Of a DNA stretch of 64,000 nt, positions 9,516 to 18,014 are shown piece by piece. The translations under genes and the position numbers were made by a program. Below the pieces are notes generated by a model that was not told where the DNA came from, made no database searches, and worked only from the letters and a program-made list of their open reading frames with translations. Position 1 is the stretch's first letter. Each line of letters begins with the position of its first letter. The stretch is from Bacteroidota bacterium (GTDB taxonomy: Bacteria; Bacteroidota; Ignavibacteria; Kapaibacteriales; UBA2268): positions 62,001 through 126,000 of the forward strand of contig SCSM01000021.1 of assembly GCA_004322215.1 (NCBI GenBank). The letters run 5' to 3'.

Positions 9516-9785
9516 TTATCTTAGTGGTTCAATCTGAAATACCTGCTGACCGTTTACTGCTAAATCCCAATTAGCTAATAGTTCATCCCTGTGTAACTCT
9601 ATCCATGCCTGAACCAGTTTCATCTTACTTGAAGGTAAACTGCCTTCAAGAACTTTCGAGTTCTTCAAACTGATAACAGCTTCATGTTCTTGGTACTTCA
9701 CGTGTATATGCGGAAGTTTATGTTTTTTCCTGTCACGGAAATACATCATAATTATTATTCCATAGAACATTGATATAACAGGCAT
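9516..9785 (-). CDS. DUF4160 domain protein
   Basis: 89 residues with the DUF4160 signature: MPVISMFYGIIIMMYFRD, then LPHIHVKYQEHEAVISL and WIELHRDELLANWDLA. It precedes the DUF2442 gene and both are probably co-transcribed. The family is widespread in genomic islands, and its function is not established. The ATG at 9785 starts exactly at the conserved MPVIS, so the start is secure. Confidence 0.87.
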   Translation of the reverse strand: MPVISMFYGIIIMMYFRDRKKHKLPHIHVKYQEHEAVISLKNSKVLEGSLPSSKMKLVQAWIELHRDELLANWDLAVNGQQVFQIEPLR

Positions 9786-9906
9786 CTTATAATCCTCTAC
9801 ACTAAATATTCAAAACAAATTTATTAATATTGACGCATTTTTACAAGTTTGTAATTTCTAATTATTTAATTTCAAACCCAAATTGCTTTTCTATACTTTT
9901 CATTGC

Positions 9907-10247
9907 TTAGAAAATCTTTAAAACTAAAGATAATGATTTCTTAATCTTGAACATTTCATTTTCACTAAGTTTTCCGATTTTTCTGACAAATCTTTCTTCG
10001 GAAATCGAGCGAACTTGTAAACAATCTGCTGATGAGGATTTTTCAAGGTTATTAAATTGTTTGGATTTATTCTGACCATCCAGGGAGCTGATGTAAACTT
10101 ATCCTTCCAGTCAGTCAACGGAACGATTACCCTCAAAGGCAGAATTCCCAATTCATCGTCATTAACAATCACTGCGGGCCTGGTTTTCCTGATTTCTGCC
10201 CCGACAGATGGGTCCAGATTTATCAGCCAAATTTCACCCCACTTCAT
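9907..10247 (-). pseudogene. mazF: MazF/PemK-type endoribonuclease, frameshifted
   Basis: From the ATG at 10247 the frame reads MKWGEIWLINLDP, KTRPAVIVNDDELG and LPLRVIVPLTDW, the N-terminal half of a MazF toxin. After about 10055 this frame becomes nonsense and would end at 9924. The +1 frame instead reads EKSSSADCLQVRS, SISEERFVRKIGKLS and a proper MazF end, stopping at 9907. One extra A near the TTTAATAACC stretch (10046-10055) would restore a 113-residue MazF. The start at 10247 overlaps the antitoxin gene by 14 bp, the usual arrangement. Single-base loss could be real decay or an assembly error in a short A run. Confidence 0.85.
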
Positions 10248-10449
10248 AAAAATCCACAGAATCAAGACTATTGAATGAGCGCAGTTCTTTGTTTTTCTTA
10301 TACTCACCAATCAGTTCACGTGCAGCATCCGAAAGAGAATTGCTTTTGGGAATTTCATTTCTTATTGATTCAAGGGCTTTCTCAACGAGAAAAATCCTTT
10401 TGTCAACCGGTAATGTATAAATCTCATTCAGGAGTACTTTTGTTGTCAT
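10234..10449 (-). CDS. Putative antitoxin of the mazF-like module
   Basis: 71 residues: LLNEIYTLPVDKRIFLVEKALESIRNE followed by a charged C-terminus (DAARELIGEYKKNKELRSF). This resembles small addiction-module antitoxins with an N-terminal helical DNA-binding/dimer region and a disordered tail. It lies directly upstream of and overlaps the mazF-like toxin by 14 bp. If the toxin is truly dead the antitoxin is an orphan. Confidence 0.7.
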   Translation of the reverse strand: MTTKVLLNEIYTLPVDKRIFLVEKALESIRNEIPKSNSLSDAARELIGEYKKNKELRSFNSLDSVDFYEVG

Positions 10450-10525
10450 TTATTCATCCTTGACTTATTAAATATCAACTAATATAATGAAACGAATTTT
10501 GAGAACAAATTATTTTATTATAGTA

Positions 10526-10807
10526 TTATAAATACTGATATGGAGTCCAGCCATAATACTTTTCAAAGAGCAGGTCTATGCTTGTGAAACGTCCTATTTC
10601 ATCATCATATTTTCGCACACCGAAATCACCCGGGTTCGATTTTCTGTCCTTTTCCTTGCCGAGCCATGTTTGGCGGTTGTTCCAACCTGATTGTTCAATT
10701 CCACCAAACGGATAAGAATCATACTGTGTTTCAAATATAAAACCCCCATTATCATTGTCTTTGAGTATAGAGCGAATCGAGCCGAGATGGTCTGTTAGAT
10801 TATACAT
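10526..10807 (-). pseudogene. RHS-repeat core domain remnant
   Basis: 93 residues that begin MYNLTDHLGSIRSIL and continue with QYDSYPFGG, WLGKEKD, DFGVRKYDDEIGRF and FEKYYGWTPYQYL. This is the conserved RHS-associated core, normally found near the C-terminus of proteins over 1000 residues long and followed by NNP and a variable toxin tip. Here a stop comes directly after YQYL, and upstream an in-frame TGA lies six codons before the Met. Both ends are therefore missing. It is probably a leftover of an RHS/wall-associated element. Confidence 0.8.
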
Positions 10808-10908
10808 CTTCTTCCAGTTAACTCAAAATGAATAATCGAAATATTTTCCCACAAAAATAGGAAAATATTAATTTAATCATCTCTATTTTTTAAACAAATG
10901 AAATTACT

Positions 10909-11301
10909 TTATCCTTTCCTGAACGCAGTCTTCAGGAAATTCCCAAACGATAATGATTCATCATCTGTTTCGATTGGCTTTTGCTTCAGCATCTCTTTTG
11001 TGATTGCAGTGGAATCATCTTTATTTATTAAATCGGGTAATTGATTTGGCTTCGAATAATCGTGTACAAGTGATACATGGTGGTCGGTAACTCCTAATAA
11101 CAATTTCTTATTTTCTGCCTGAACGATGTATAAATGTGCCTTGGGAGAAAGTGACATTCTCGACATGATTGATAATTCACTGTTCAGTTTTTTTTGCTTT
11201 GTTTTCTTTGCAACACGCTTAATGATTAAAAGAATGGCGCCGAGAACGGCAACCAACAAAACCAACGATAAAAACGATTTTAATAATGCACTTTCCGGCA
11301 T
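10909..11301 (-). CDS. fliO: Flagellar biosynthesis protein FliO
   Basis: 130 residues: one N-terminal membrane segment (about 8-28), a basic patch KRVAKKTKQKK, then the small FliO beta domain with LSPKAHLYIVQAENKKLLLGVTDHHVSLVHD (recognisable although split here by function). FliO assists assembly of the FliPQR export gate. It is the fourth gene of fliLMNO. The normal next genes fliPQR are absent and replaced by the RHS/toxin island. Confidence 0.85.
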   Translation of the reverse strand: MPESALLKSFLSLVLLVAVLGAILLIIKRVAKKTKQKKLNSELSIMSRMSLSPKAHLYIVQAENKKLLLGVTDHHVSLVHDYSKPNQLPDLINKDDSTAITKEMLKQKPIETDDESLSFGNFLKTAFRKG

Positions 11302-11355
11302 AACATAGCTCCATCTATAAATCGGACTTCCATTTCTTTTTACTTATTCAATCAT

Positions 11356-11437
11356 TTGTCATTCTGAGAGCACGGAAGAATCCCATTTATCTTAAAAATA
11401 GATTCTTCATTTCACTTCGTTCCATTCAGAATGACAA
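11356..11437. repeat. 82-bp palindromic MITE/REP-like element between fliN and fliO
   Basis: Perfect 12-bp terminal inverted repeats TTGTCATTCTGA (11356-11367) and TCAGAATGACAA (11426-11437) enclose inner inverted repeats GAAGAATC (11375-11382) and GATTCTTC (11401-11408). The whole can fold into one long hairpin. The internal words (ACTTCGTTCCATTCAGAATGAC) resemble short dispersed palindromes common in this group. There is no coding capacity. Confidence 0.8.
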
Positions 11438-11445
11438 TCCATAAT

Positions 11446-11874
11446 TTACCTTTTTATTGCACGCATCCTGTCGGTCGGGTCAATCAAAGTTGTAATTCTT
11501 ATACCGAAATGCTTGTCAATCACGACTACTTCGCCTTCAGCTACTTTCTTCCCGTTAATCAACACATCAACCGGCTCGCTCACCAGTTTATCGAATTCCA
11601 CGACTGAACCTCTTCCCAATCTAATTATATCCCTGATAAGCATGTTCGACCTGCCTAACTCGATTGATACAGGCAGTTGCAAATCATAAAGCAGCTCTAA
11701 CTTAGGGTCAAGCGGTGAAAATATCGTCTGTTCCCCGCTATACTCCATCTCCGGGAATTTCACGTCCCCTGCTTCGAGCGCTCCACCCTTGGTTGCGACT
11801 GCATTTGCATCGTTAGCATTCGCCTCTGCATCGTTGCTTATCATTGAATCAATTTCTTCCTGCGACATTGCCAT
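11446..11874 (-). CDS. fliN: Flagellar motor switch protein FliN
   Basis: 142 residues. The C-terminal SpoA domain is typical: LYDLQLPVSIELGRSNMLIRD, then LGRGSVVEFDKLVSEPVDVL and EGEVVVIDKHFGIRI (about 60-140). A 55-residue Ala/Asn/Asp-rich linker precedes it, and the N-terminus carries MSQEEIDSMI, similar to the CheY-binding peptide of FliM. It forms the C-ring with FliM and the export dock with FliH. Its start lies 2 bp after the fliM stop, so the two are translationally linked. Confidence 0.95.
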   Translation of the reverse strand: MAMSQEEIDSMISNDAEANANDANAVATKGGALEAGDVKFPEMEYSGEQTIFSPLDPKLELLYDLQLPVSIELGRSNMLIRDIIRLGRGSVVEFDKLVSEPVDVLINGKKVAEGEVVVIDKHFGIRITTLIDPTDRMRAIKR

Positions 11875-11876
11875 AT

Positions 11877-12908
11877 TTAACTCTCCTCTTTAAAGGAAAT
11901 ATCCTCCATGACTAAATCCTCTTCCGTGAGTTGACGTGTAATCCTTACAGCTTTTTTCCCTTCCACGCTGCCGGGTCTGGCAGCTAATTTTCTTTTATCC
12001 GCTATTATAACTTCTAATTCCTGGTTTATTCTTTTATTGAGTTTAATTATATCCCCTGTCTTCAAATCGAGCAGTTCCCTTACCGATATTGCTGCCTTGC
12101 CAAGCTCTGCTATTACCGGCAGATATGTTGTCGTCATCTGCTGTTTCATAATTGACATATTCTCGCGAATACGTGCAGGACTAAGCTTAAGCACACTCGT
12201 AGAAATCTGTTGCCTATTGAGACGAGCCATCACTTCTTCCAATGCAAATGTCGGGAAGCACAAATTCATCAGGTATGTATTTACACCGATATTCACATCG
12301 AGCGAAACTACTATAACAATTTCAGATGCCGGTGCAATCTGGACGAAATCCGCTTCCATCTCGAGACGCTGGTACTTGAAATTCAAATCGGCAATAGACC
12401 TCCATGCATTCCTCAAATCGGACAGAGCATGCTCTATGACATTTCTTATCACTGCCTGCTCGATAGGTGTGATTGCCCTCACCTTTGGCGGTGCATCCGT
12501 CCCGCCTCCGAGCATTCTTTCTATCACGGTGAGAGCAAGTTGAGGACTGACCTCGAGAATGCCGCTCCCGTCTGTTCCTTCTATATCGAAAATATATATA
12601 CAGCTTGGATTTGATACAGATAGAATAAACTCGGAATAAAACAACTGGTCAACTGAAGTAACGTTAATTGAAACTATGGTCTGAAGTTTTGACACAAGGT
12701 AATATCCGAAAACCTCCGCGAAATTTTCGTGAACTGTTTGCAGCGTCCTCACCTGGTTTTTCGATATCCTGTTCGGCCGCCTGAAATCATAATTTGAAAT
12801 CTCTCCTTTAGTTACCTTGCCGCTCAGAATATCATCGACATCAACTGTCCCCGAAGTCATCTCGGACAGCAGATTGTCAATCTCATTTTGTGATAAAACG
12901 TCAGACAT
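11877..12908 (-). CDS. fliM: Flagellar motor switch protein FliM
   Basis: 343 residues. N-terminal CheY-binding motif LSQNEIDNLLSEM (5-17), middle CheC-like domain with RMLGGGTDAP, and C-terminal SpoA domain (about 250-320) with LLDLKTGDIIKLNKRI. FliM is the C-ring core that converts phospho-CheY binding to rotation reversal, so chemotaxis proteins should exist elsewhere. It lies 16 bp after fliL. Confidence 0.96.
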   Translation of the reverse strand: MSDVLSQNEIDNLLSEMTSGTVDVDDILSGKVTKGEISNYDFRRPNRISKNQVRTLQTVHENFAEVFGYYLVSKLQTIVSINVTSVDQLFYSEFILSVSNPSCIYIFDIEGTDGSGILEVSPQLALTVIERMLGGGTDAPPKVRAITPIEQAVIRNVIEHALSDLRNAWRSIADLNFKYQRLEMEADFVQIAPASEIVIVVSLDVNIGVNTYLMNLCFPTFALEEVMARLNRQQISTSVLKLSPARIRENMSIMKQQMTTTYLPVIAELGKAAISVRELLDLKTGDIIKLNKRINQELEVIIADKRKLAARPGSVEGKKAVRITRQLTEEDLVMEDISFKEES

Positions 12909-12924
12909 AAATAAACATTAAATT

Positions 12925-13542
12925 TTACTGAATAATAAATTCCTGCAAAATTGCTTCTTTCAATACCATCTTATTTGACAAAAAAACCTGCACGAGTTTC
13001 GAATTAATTGCACCCTGCAGCGAATCGCGCCTAACAGACTGAAGTTCCTGAACGGTCATTGAACCTAACAGGTTATTCACCGCCCCCTTAACAGATGAAA
13101 GAGGTCTTAGCATTAATGGGCTTTCTTCCGGTTTATCCTTTTTGATTTCCTTCATTTGTTCATCATTCACGTAGAAATCAAGACCTATGTCAACAACGAC
13201 AAATTGATTTGACATACTCGGGTTAGTCGTAATCCTTCCAGTTGACAGAAATCTTTCGTTCTCTTCTTTCTTGATTTCCTCAGGATTGAAATCCTTGTCT
13301 TTGTTGACTTCTTCAAGCTTTGCTTTATCGCCCTCGCCGTTTATTGCCATTTTCTGCAAATCCGGCTTGATAATCAGCATATAAACGACAATCAGGAGTA
13401 TAAACAATACGACTACGGTTCCGCCAACCATAATCAACATTTTCATCAAGCTCATTTCACCCGGTTTCTTGGGTGGCTTTTCAGCTTTTTCTTTCTCCTG
13501 CGATTCAGTCCCTTCAGCTTCTTTTTCTTTTGCCATTTTCAA
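12925..13542 (-). CDS. fliL: Flagellar basal body-associated protein FliL
   Basis: 205 residues: a charged cytoplasmic N-terminus (KEKEAEGTESQEKEKAE), one membrane segment about 34-57, and a periplasmic FliL domain with FVVVDIGLDFYVND and a C-terminal LQEFIIQ. FliL surrounds the stator and modulates torque. It is the first gene of fliLMNO. The start could also be the second Met at 13536. The 208-bp gap to ugd upstream probably contains the operon promoter, but no convincing consensus was found. Confidence 0.88.
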   Translation of the reverse strand: MKMAKEKEAEGTESQEKEKAEKPPKKPGEMSLMKMLIMVGGTVVVLFILLIVVYMLIIKPDLQKMAINGEGDKAKLEEVNKDKDFNPEEIKKEENERFLSTGRITTNPSMSNQFVVVDIGLDFYVNDEQMKEIKKDKPEESPLMLRPLSSVKGAVNNLLGSMTVQELQSVRRDSLQGAINSKLVQVFLSNKMVLKEAILQEFIIQ

Positions 13543-13750
13543 TAAAATTTCTAATTGTGGAAAAAAATATTTTCACAAATTTAATAATCGGCTAATTGTT
13601 TGAAAATATTTAGTTTTTCGGTATAAAAAAGTATGCCAATGTAAAAGATGTGCAATTATCAGGTGTTTATAAAATCGAATCCGGATAATTGCAATAAATT
13701 TGAATAAAATACACCATTCTTTTGGCGAATATTGGGCAACAAATTGATGT

Positions 13751-15100
13751 TTAATCCTTTATCTTCGAATTTATCCTTTTCCTGCCTATGCAATAATATT
13801 CAAATCCTGATTTCGACATTTCTTCGAGGTTGTAAAGATTTCTGCCGTCAAAAATGATTGGATTTAATAATATTGATTTAAGCTTCATAAAATCAGGTTT
13901 CCTGAATACGTTCCACTCTGTCGCAATCACTAATGCTTCTGCTTTCTCGAGGCAATCGTATATTCCGGTTGCATAGCTGATTTTCTCACCGTATAATGAT
14001 TTCGTATTAGCCATTGCCTCCGAATCATAAACCTTAACTTTTGCACCTTTATCGAGAAACATATCGAGCAATCTGAATGCAGGTGCTTCCCTCGTATCGT
14101 CGGTGTTCGGTTTGAATGCCAGCCCCCATAATGCAAATTGTTTGTTTTTGATGTTACCCCCGAAACGCTTCAATATTAAATTGAAAAAACGTTCAATCTG
14201 GTTTTCATTCACTTCCTGAGCGGCTTTTACAATTTTCATCGGGGTTTCTGCCGAATCGGTCGAATGTATCAATGCCTTAACATCCTTTGGGAAACAGGAG
14301 CCGCCGTATCCGATTCCTGCAAATAAAAATCTCTTGCCTATCCTGCTGTCAGAGCCGATTCCGATTCTGACATTCTCTATGTCTGCTCCGACTTTCTCGC
14401 AATATTCCGACAAATCATTCATAAATGAAATTTTTGTTGCAAGGAATGAGTTTGCCGCATACTTTGTCACTTCTGCACTTTTTATGTCCATTATCAGAAT
14501 CGGGTTACCGCTGCGGACAAACGGTTCATACAAATCCCGCATTAACTCTTCTGCATTCTTGCTCGATGTCCCGATTACTACCCTCTCCGGCTTCAGTGCA
14601 TCTTCAACAGCAAATCCTTCACGCAAAAATTCAGGATTGCTCACAACTTCAATTTTATTCCCGGGTATCTTTTCATCGAATATCGCTTTTACCTTATCCG
14701 CAGTTCCTACTGGCACAGTGCTCTTATTAATTATTATTTTATCATTTTCCAATTTATTTATGAGCATTATTTCAGCTATATCGCCTGCACATTTAAGTAC
14801 ATGCTGCAAATCTGCTGAACCGTCTTCATTCGGCGGCGTTGGCAAACACAGAAATATCAGTTGGCAATTCAGTATTGCATCTTCAAGCCGTGTTGTGAAA
14901 TGGATCCTTCCCTCATCAAGATTCTTTTTCAAATATCTATCCAGGCCCGGCTCAAATATAGGTGCAATCCCCTTTTTCAGCATCTCGATTTTTTCTTCTA
15001 TAATATCCACACAATACACATCATTCCCGGTTTCGGCAAAGCAGGTGCCGCTCACCAAACCCACATATCCCGTTCCAATCACACCGACATTATAAGACAT
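13751..15100 (-). CDS. ugd: UDP-glucose 6-dehydrogenase
   Basis: 449 residues. NAD-binding Rossmann motif VGVIGTGYVGLVSG (5-18), the CLPTPP segment (85-90) and catalytic Cys269 in GYGGSCFPKD. The enzyme oxidises UDP-glucose to UDP-glucuronate with two NAD+, supplying sugars for capsule, exopolysaccharide or LPS. A paralogous UDP-ManNAc dehydrogenase function cannot be excluded, but the overall motif spacing fits UGDH. It stands between pth and the flagellar genes with gaps of 63 and 208 bp. Confidence 0.93.
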   Translation of the reverse strand: MSYNVGVIGTGYVGLVSGTCFAETGNDVYCVDIIEEKIEMLKKGIAPIFEPGLDRYLKKNLDEGRIHFTTRLEDAILNCQLIFLCLPTPPNEDGSADLQHVLKCAGDIAEIMLINKLENDKIIINKSTVPVGTADKVKAIFDEKIPGNKIEVVSNPEFLREGFAVEDALKPERVVIGTSSKNAEELMRDLYEPFVRSGNPILIMDIKSAEVTKYAANSFLATKISFMNDLSEYCEKVGADIENVRIGIGSDSRIGKRFLFAGIGYGGSCFPKDVKALIHSTDSAETPMKIVKAAQEVNENQIERFFNLILKRFGGNIKNKQFALWGLAFKPNTDDTREAPAFRLLDMFLDKGAKVKVYDSEAMANTKSLYGEKISYATGIYDCLEKAEALVIATEWNVFRKPDFMKLKSILLNPIIFDGRNLYNLEEMSKSGFEYYCIGRKRINSKIKD

Positions 15101-15163
15101 TAATACTATCCAACCTTTCTTCTATCACTTTTATTAAATTTGTCAAATTTATTATTCTAAACA

Positions 15164-15799
15164 CTATTTACTTTCATTATTATTGACTGAATCCTTTTTC
15201 TCATTATCCTTCATCCACAATTTTTCCGAATTAACATCAGTCATTGCCTTGGTCTTGCCAAATTGAATAAGATACTCGATTGCTTCAACTGCTTTATTTA
15301 CCATCACATTTTTTTCCTCGAGTTCTGAATCTAAAAAATCAGATAATACATAATCAACCATTCCCCCCTGTGGGAAATTCTTTCCGATTCCGCATCTCAA
15401 CCTGAAGAAATCCTCGTTATCGAGTGCTTCTATAACTGACGCAACTCCATTATGTCCCCCGTCGCTTCCTCCCTGCCTAATATGAACTCTGCCCAATGGA
15501 AAATTGTACTCATCGCATACCACAACGATTCTTTTTACAGGTACATCATAATTCCCGAGTATCTCAGATATTGCTTCTCCTGATGCATTCATATAAGTAA
15601 CCGGAAGCACAACGAGTGCAAGCTGATCAGCTATTCGTAAAGAAGCATGATAGCTCTTTGAAAACATTTTCATCAACGGCTTTTTATGTTTGCTGCAAAG
15701 CTCAGCGGCTACCATCCAGCCGACATTATGCCTGTTCCCCGAATACTTAGCCCCGGGATTTCCCAAACATACTATCAGCCAGTCAACCTTTTTCTCCAT
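15164..15799 (-). CDS. pth: Peptidyl-tRNA hydrolase
   Basis: 211 residues. Motifs CLGNPGAKYSGNRHNVGW with catalytic His24, PVTYMNASGEAI and VVCDEYNFPLGRVHIRQGGS, then GGHNGVASVIEAL. Pth frees tRNA from prematurely released peptidyl-tRNA. A charged tail of about 15 residues (NEKKDSVNNNESK) extends beyond the usual end. The order prs-rplY-pth is common in Bacteroidota, but here a tandem repeat of about 430 bp and a terminator separate it from rplY. Confidence 0.95.
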   Translation of the reverse strand: MEKKVDWLIVCLGNPGAKYSGNRHNVGWMVAAELCSKHKKPLMKMFSKSYHASLRIADQLALVVLPVTYMNASGEAISEILGNYDVPVKRIVVVCDEYNFPLGRVHIRQGGSDGGHNGVASVIEALDNEDFFRLRCGIGKNFPQGGMVDYVLSDFLDSELEEKNVMVNKAVEAIEYLIQFGKTKAMTDVNSEKLWMKDNEKKDSVNNNESK

Positions 15800-15829
15800 T
15801 TTTTTTTATTATATAAACAATTATTATTT

Positions 15830-16260
15830 TTACTAATGCCAAATTATTATTGCCAATTTTTCTGCTTTTATCATTTTAAATTTTTTCATTGAAAATTTAT
15901 TGAAAATTGAAAATTATTATTAGTACCAATTTATTATTTCCGAATTTTTGTTTTTATCATTTTAAATTTTTTCATTGAAAATTTATTGAAAATTGAAAAT
16001 TATTATTTGTACCAATTTATTATTTCCGAATTTTTGTTTTATCATTTTAAATTTTTCATTGAAAATTTATTGAAAATTGAAAATTATTATTAGTATCAAT
16101 CTATTATTTCCGAATTTTTGTTTTATCATTTTATATTTTTTCATTGAAAATTTATTGAAAATTGAAAATTATTATTTGTACCAATCTATTATTTCTGAAT
16201 TTTTGTTTTATCATTTTAAATTTTTTCATTGAAAATTTATTGAAAATTGAAAATTATAAA
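15830..16260. repeat. Tandem repeat, five copies of about 85 bp
   Basis: The core TCATTGAAAATTTATTGAAA begins at 15886, 15972, 16056, 16141 and 16226, giving periods of 86, 84, 85 and 85 bp. Each copy also contains ACCAATTTATTATTTCCGAA and TTTTGTTTTATCATTTTAAA. The first copy is degenerate upstream. The array fills most of the 547-bp rplY-pth gap. No spacers differ between copies, so it is a satellite-like array, not a CRISPR. Related single copies lie at 3.5, 4.5 and 20.0 kb. Confidence 0.9.
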
Positions 16261-16285
16261 TTGAAAATTCTTTTAAACATATTCT

Positions 16286-16324
16286 ATAAAAAAAAGGTAT
16301 CCCCGCTTCATAAGAATACCTTTT
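16286..16324 (-). terminator. Rho-independent terminator of rplY
   Basis: On the minus strand AAAAGGTAT (16324-16316) pairs with ATACCTTTT (16300-16292) around a 15-nt loop and is followed by a run of eight T residues overlapping the stem end. It lies 22 bp after the rplY stop. Confidence 0.75.
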
Positions 16325-16346
16325 ATAAATAATAAGCTTAAAGAAA

Positions 16347-17012
16347 TCAGTCTTCTTTTTTGGACTCTTTCTTTCCTTCCTTCTTCTCTTCTTTCTTCTC
16401 TCCTCCTTCTTCTGCTGCAGCGGCTCCTTCTTCAACCTTCTCGGCTGGTGTTTCTTCCTTAATAAGTCTGGGATGGAGACATGAAACTATAACAGTGTCG
16501 AGAGCAACATCAAAGTGTATGCCTTCTCTCTGGATGTCCTTCACATGCACTGACTTTCCGATTGACAAATTAGAAATGTCTATCTCGAACGAATCGGGCA
16601 TATCTGAAGGTAAGCAATGCAGCTTTACCTTATGCGTAGTATGCTGAAGCACACCCCCGTCCCTTACTCCTATCGCCTGTCCTTTGAGTATAATTGGAAC
16701 TTCTACGCCCATCATCTTGCCGCTCTTCACTCCGAATAAGTCGAAATGCAGTAACTTATCTGTTACAGGATGGAAAGCAATATCTTTCAGAACACATTCC
16801 AGCGGCTGTGTTGAATCGTCAATATATAAATCGAAAATTTTCTTGTGAGCAGTGTAAACAATTGGTCTAAGAGCCAACGGATGTGCTGCAAGTGGAATTG
16901 ACTCGCTCCCTTCTGAATAGTAAATACCGGGTATCATTCCGCTTGACCTGACAAGCTTTGACCCCTTCTTGCCGGTTCCCCGTTTAACTGCTTTTAATGT
17001 AATCTCACTCAT
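16347..17012 (-). CDS. rplY: 50S ribosomal protein L25/CTC
   Basis: 221 residues. The N-terminal 5S-rRNA-binding L25 domain (about 1-92: GTGKKGSKLVRSSGMIPGIYY, split at the loop, and HFDLFGVKSGK) is followed by the TL5/CTC domain to about 183 and a Glu/Lys/Ala-rich tail (EEKKEGKKESKKED). The long CTC form is usual in this group. It lies 32 bp downstream of prs. Confidence 0.95.
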   Translation of the reverse strand: MSEITLKAVKRGTGKKGSKLVRSSGMIPGIYYSEGSESIPLAAHPLALRPIVYTAHKKIFDLYIDDSTQPLECVLKDIAFHPVTDKLLHFDLFGVKSGKMMGVEVPIILKGQAIGVRDGGVLQHTTHKVKLHCLPSDMPDSFEIDISNLSIGKSVHVKDIQREGIHFDVALDTVIVSCLHPRLIKEETPAEKVEEGAAAAEEGGEKKEEKKEGKKESKKED

Positions 17013-17044
17013 TTTTTTTATCCTTAAAACATCTATTTATAAAA

Positions 17045-17983
17045 TTATCTTTCTATCTCAAATAAAGAACTTATCGAACGGTTATCATGCGTCCTTATAA
17101 TCGCCTCTGCAAGCAATTCCGCTACCGATACAACCTCGATTTTCTTACATTCCTTTTTCAATTGTATTGTGTCTGTTACAAACAACTTTTCTATCGCCTT
17201 CGAATTTTCTATTTTTTCCAATGCCTTTCCTGAAAATACCGGGTGAACGCATATTCCATTTATTGATTTTGCTCCTTTATCCTTCAGCACTTCCGCACAT
17301 TGTACGAATGTCGAGCCGGTGTCAATCAGGTCATCCACTATAACGACATTCTTATCTTTTACCTCACCTATCACGCTTACGATTTCTGCAACGTTGTGAG
17401 CCGGACGTCTCTTGTCAACCAGCACTAAATCTCCGCCAATCCTCTTGGAATATGCCCTCGCTGTTTTCACTCCGCCCACGTCAGGTGCCGCTATTGCAAG
17501 ATTATCGAGATTCAGCTTACTCAATGCCTTGATTAAAACCGGAGATGCATACAAATGGTCCAGCGGAATATCGAAAAAACCCTGTATCTGCGATGAGTGC
17601 AGGTCAATCGTAATCACCCTGTCGGCTCCCGCCCTTACAATCAGGTTCGCATAAAGCTTTGCCGAAATCGAGACTCTCGGCTGGTCCTTCCTGTCCTGCC
17701 TTGCTCCGCCATAATAAGGAATCACGGCTGTTACCCTTTGTGCCGATGCCCGCTTAGCCGCATCAATCATCAGAAGCAATTCCATCAGGTTATCCGACGG
17801 TGCATTTGTTGACTGAATTATAAACAAATCAATTCCGCGTACATTTTCCTCAAACTTAACCCAAATCTCACCATCGCTGAAATTCCTTATTGTAACTTCA
17901 GACAAATGAATTCCCTGGTGTTCGGCAACCTTTTGTGCCAGGGCTATGTTTGAGCGTCCTGATGCGACTTTGAAATGAGCCAT
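17045..17983 (-). CDS. prs: Ribose-phosphate pyrophosphokinase
   Basis: 312 residues, class I PRPP synthetase. Visible motifs: GRSNIALAQKVAEHQGI, the PRPP loop VIVDDLIDTGSTFVQ, and the catalytic loop region VLVDKRRPAHN, in which the usual K-R pair is kept. It makes PRPP from ribose-5-phosphate and ATP for nucleotide, His and NAD synthesis. The start lies 31 bp after the tRNA-Gln gene, so read-through from the tRNA promoter is likely. Confidence 0.96.
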   Translation of the reverse strand: MAHFKVASGRSNIALAQKVAEHQGIHLSEVTIRNFSDGEIWVKFEENVRGIDLFIIQSTNAPSDNLMELLLMIDAAKRASAQRVTAVIPYYGGARQDRKDQPRVSISAKLYANLIVRAGADRVITIDLHSSQIQGFFDIPLDHLYASPVLIKALSKLNLDNLAIAAPDVGGVKTARAYSKRIGGDLVLVDKRRPAHNVAEIVSVIGEVKDKNVVIVDDLIDTGSTFVQCAEVLKDKGAKSINGICVHPVFSGKALEKIENSKAIEKLFVTDTIQLKKECKKIEVVSVAELLAEAIIRTHDNRSISSLFEIER

Positions 17984-18014
17984 TGTAAATTCTCAAATAA
18001 CAATCAAACTAATG

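Noticed and set aside
9268-9785. DUF2442/DUF4160 pair as a proven toxin-antitoxin system
   Set aside because: Arrangement is suggestive but neither family has an established toxin activity readable from sequence.
12037-12543. 168-codon plus-strand frame opposite fliM
   Set aside because: Antisense shadow; fliM has full family motifs.
13622-13639. Sigma-54 type promoter before fliL (TTGGCATACTTTTTTATA on the minus strand)
   Set aside because: The -24 part fits but the -12 TTGC element is absent.
14334-15095. 253-codon plus-strand frame opposite ugd
   Set aside because: Antisense shadow of a well-supported ugd gene with no recognisable protein pattern.
15830-16260. CRISPR-like array
   Set aside because: All units are near identical along their whole 85 bp and lack unique spacers; no cas genes are near.
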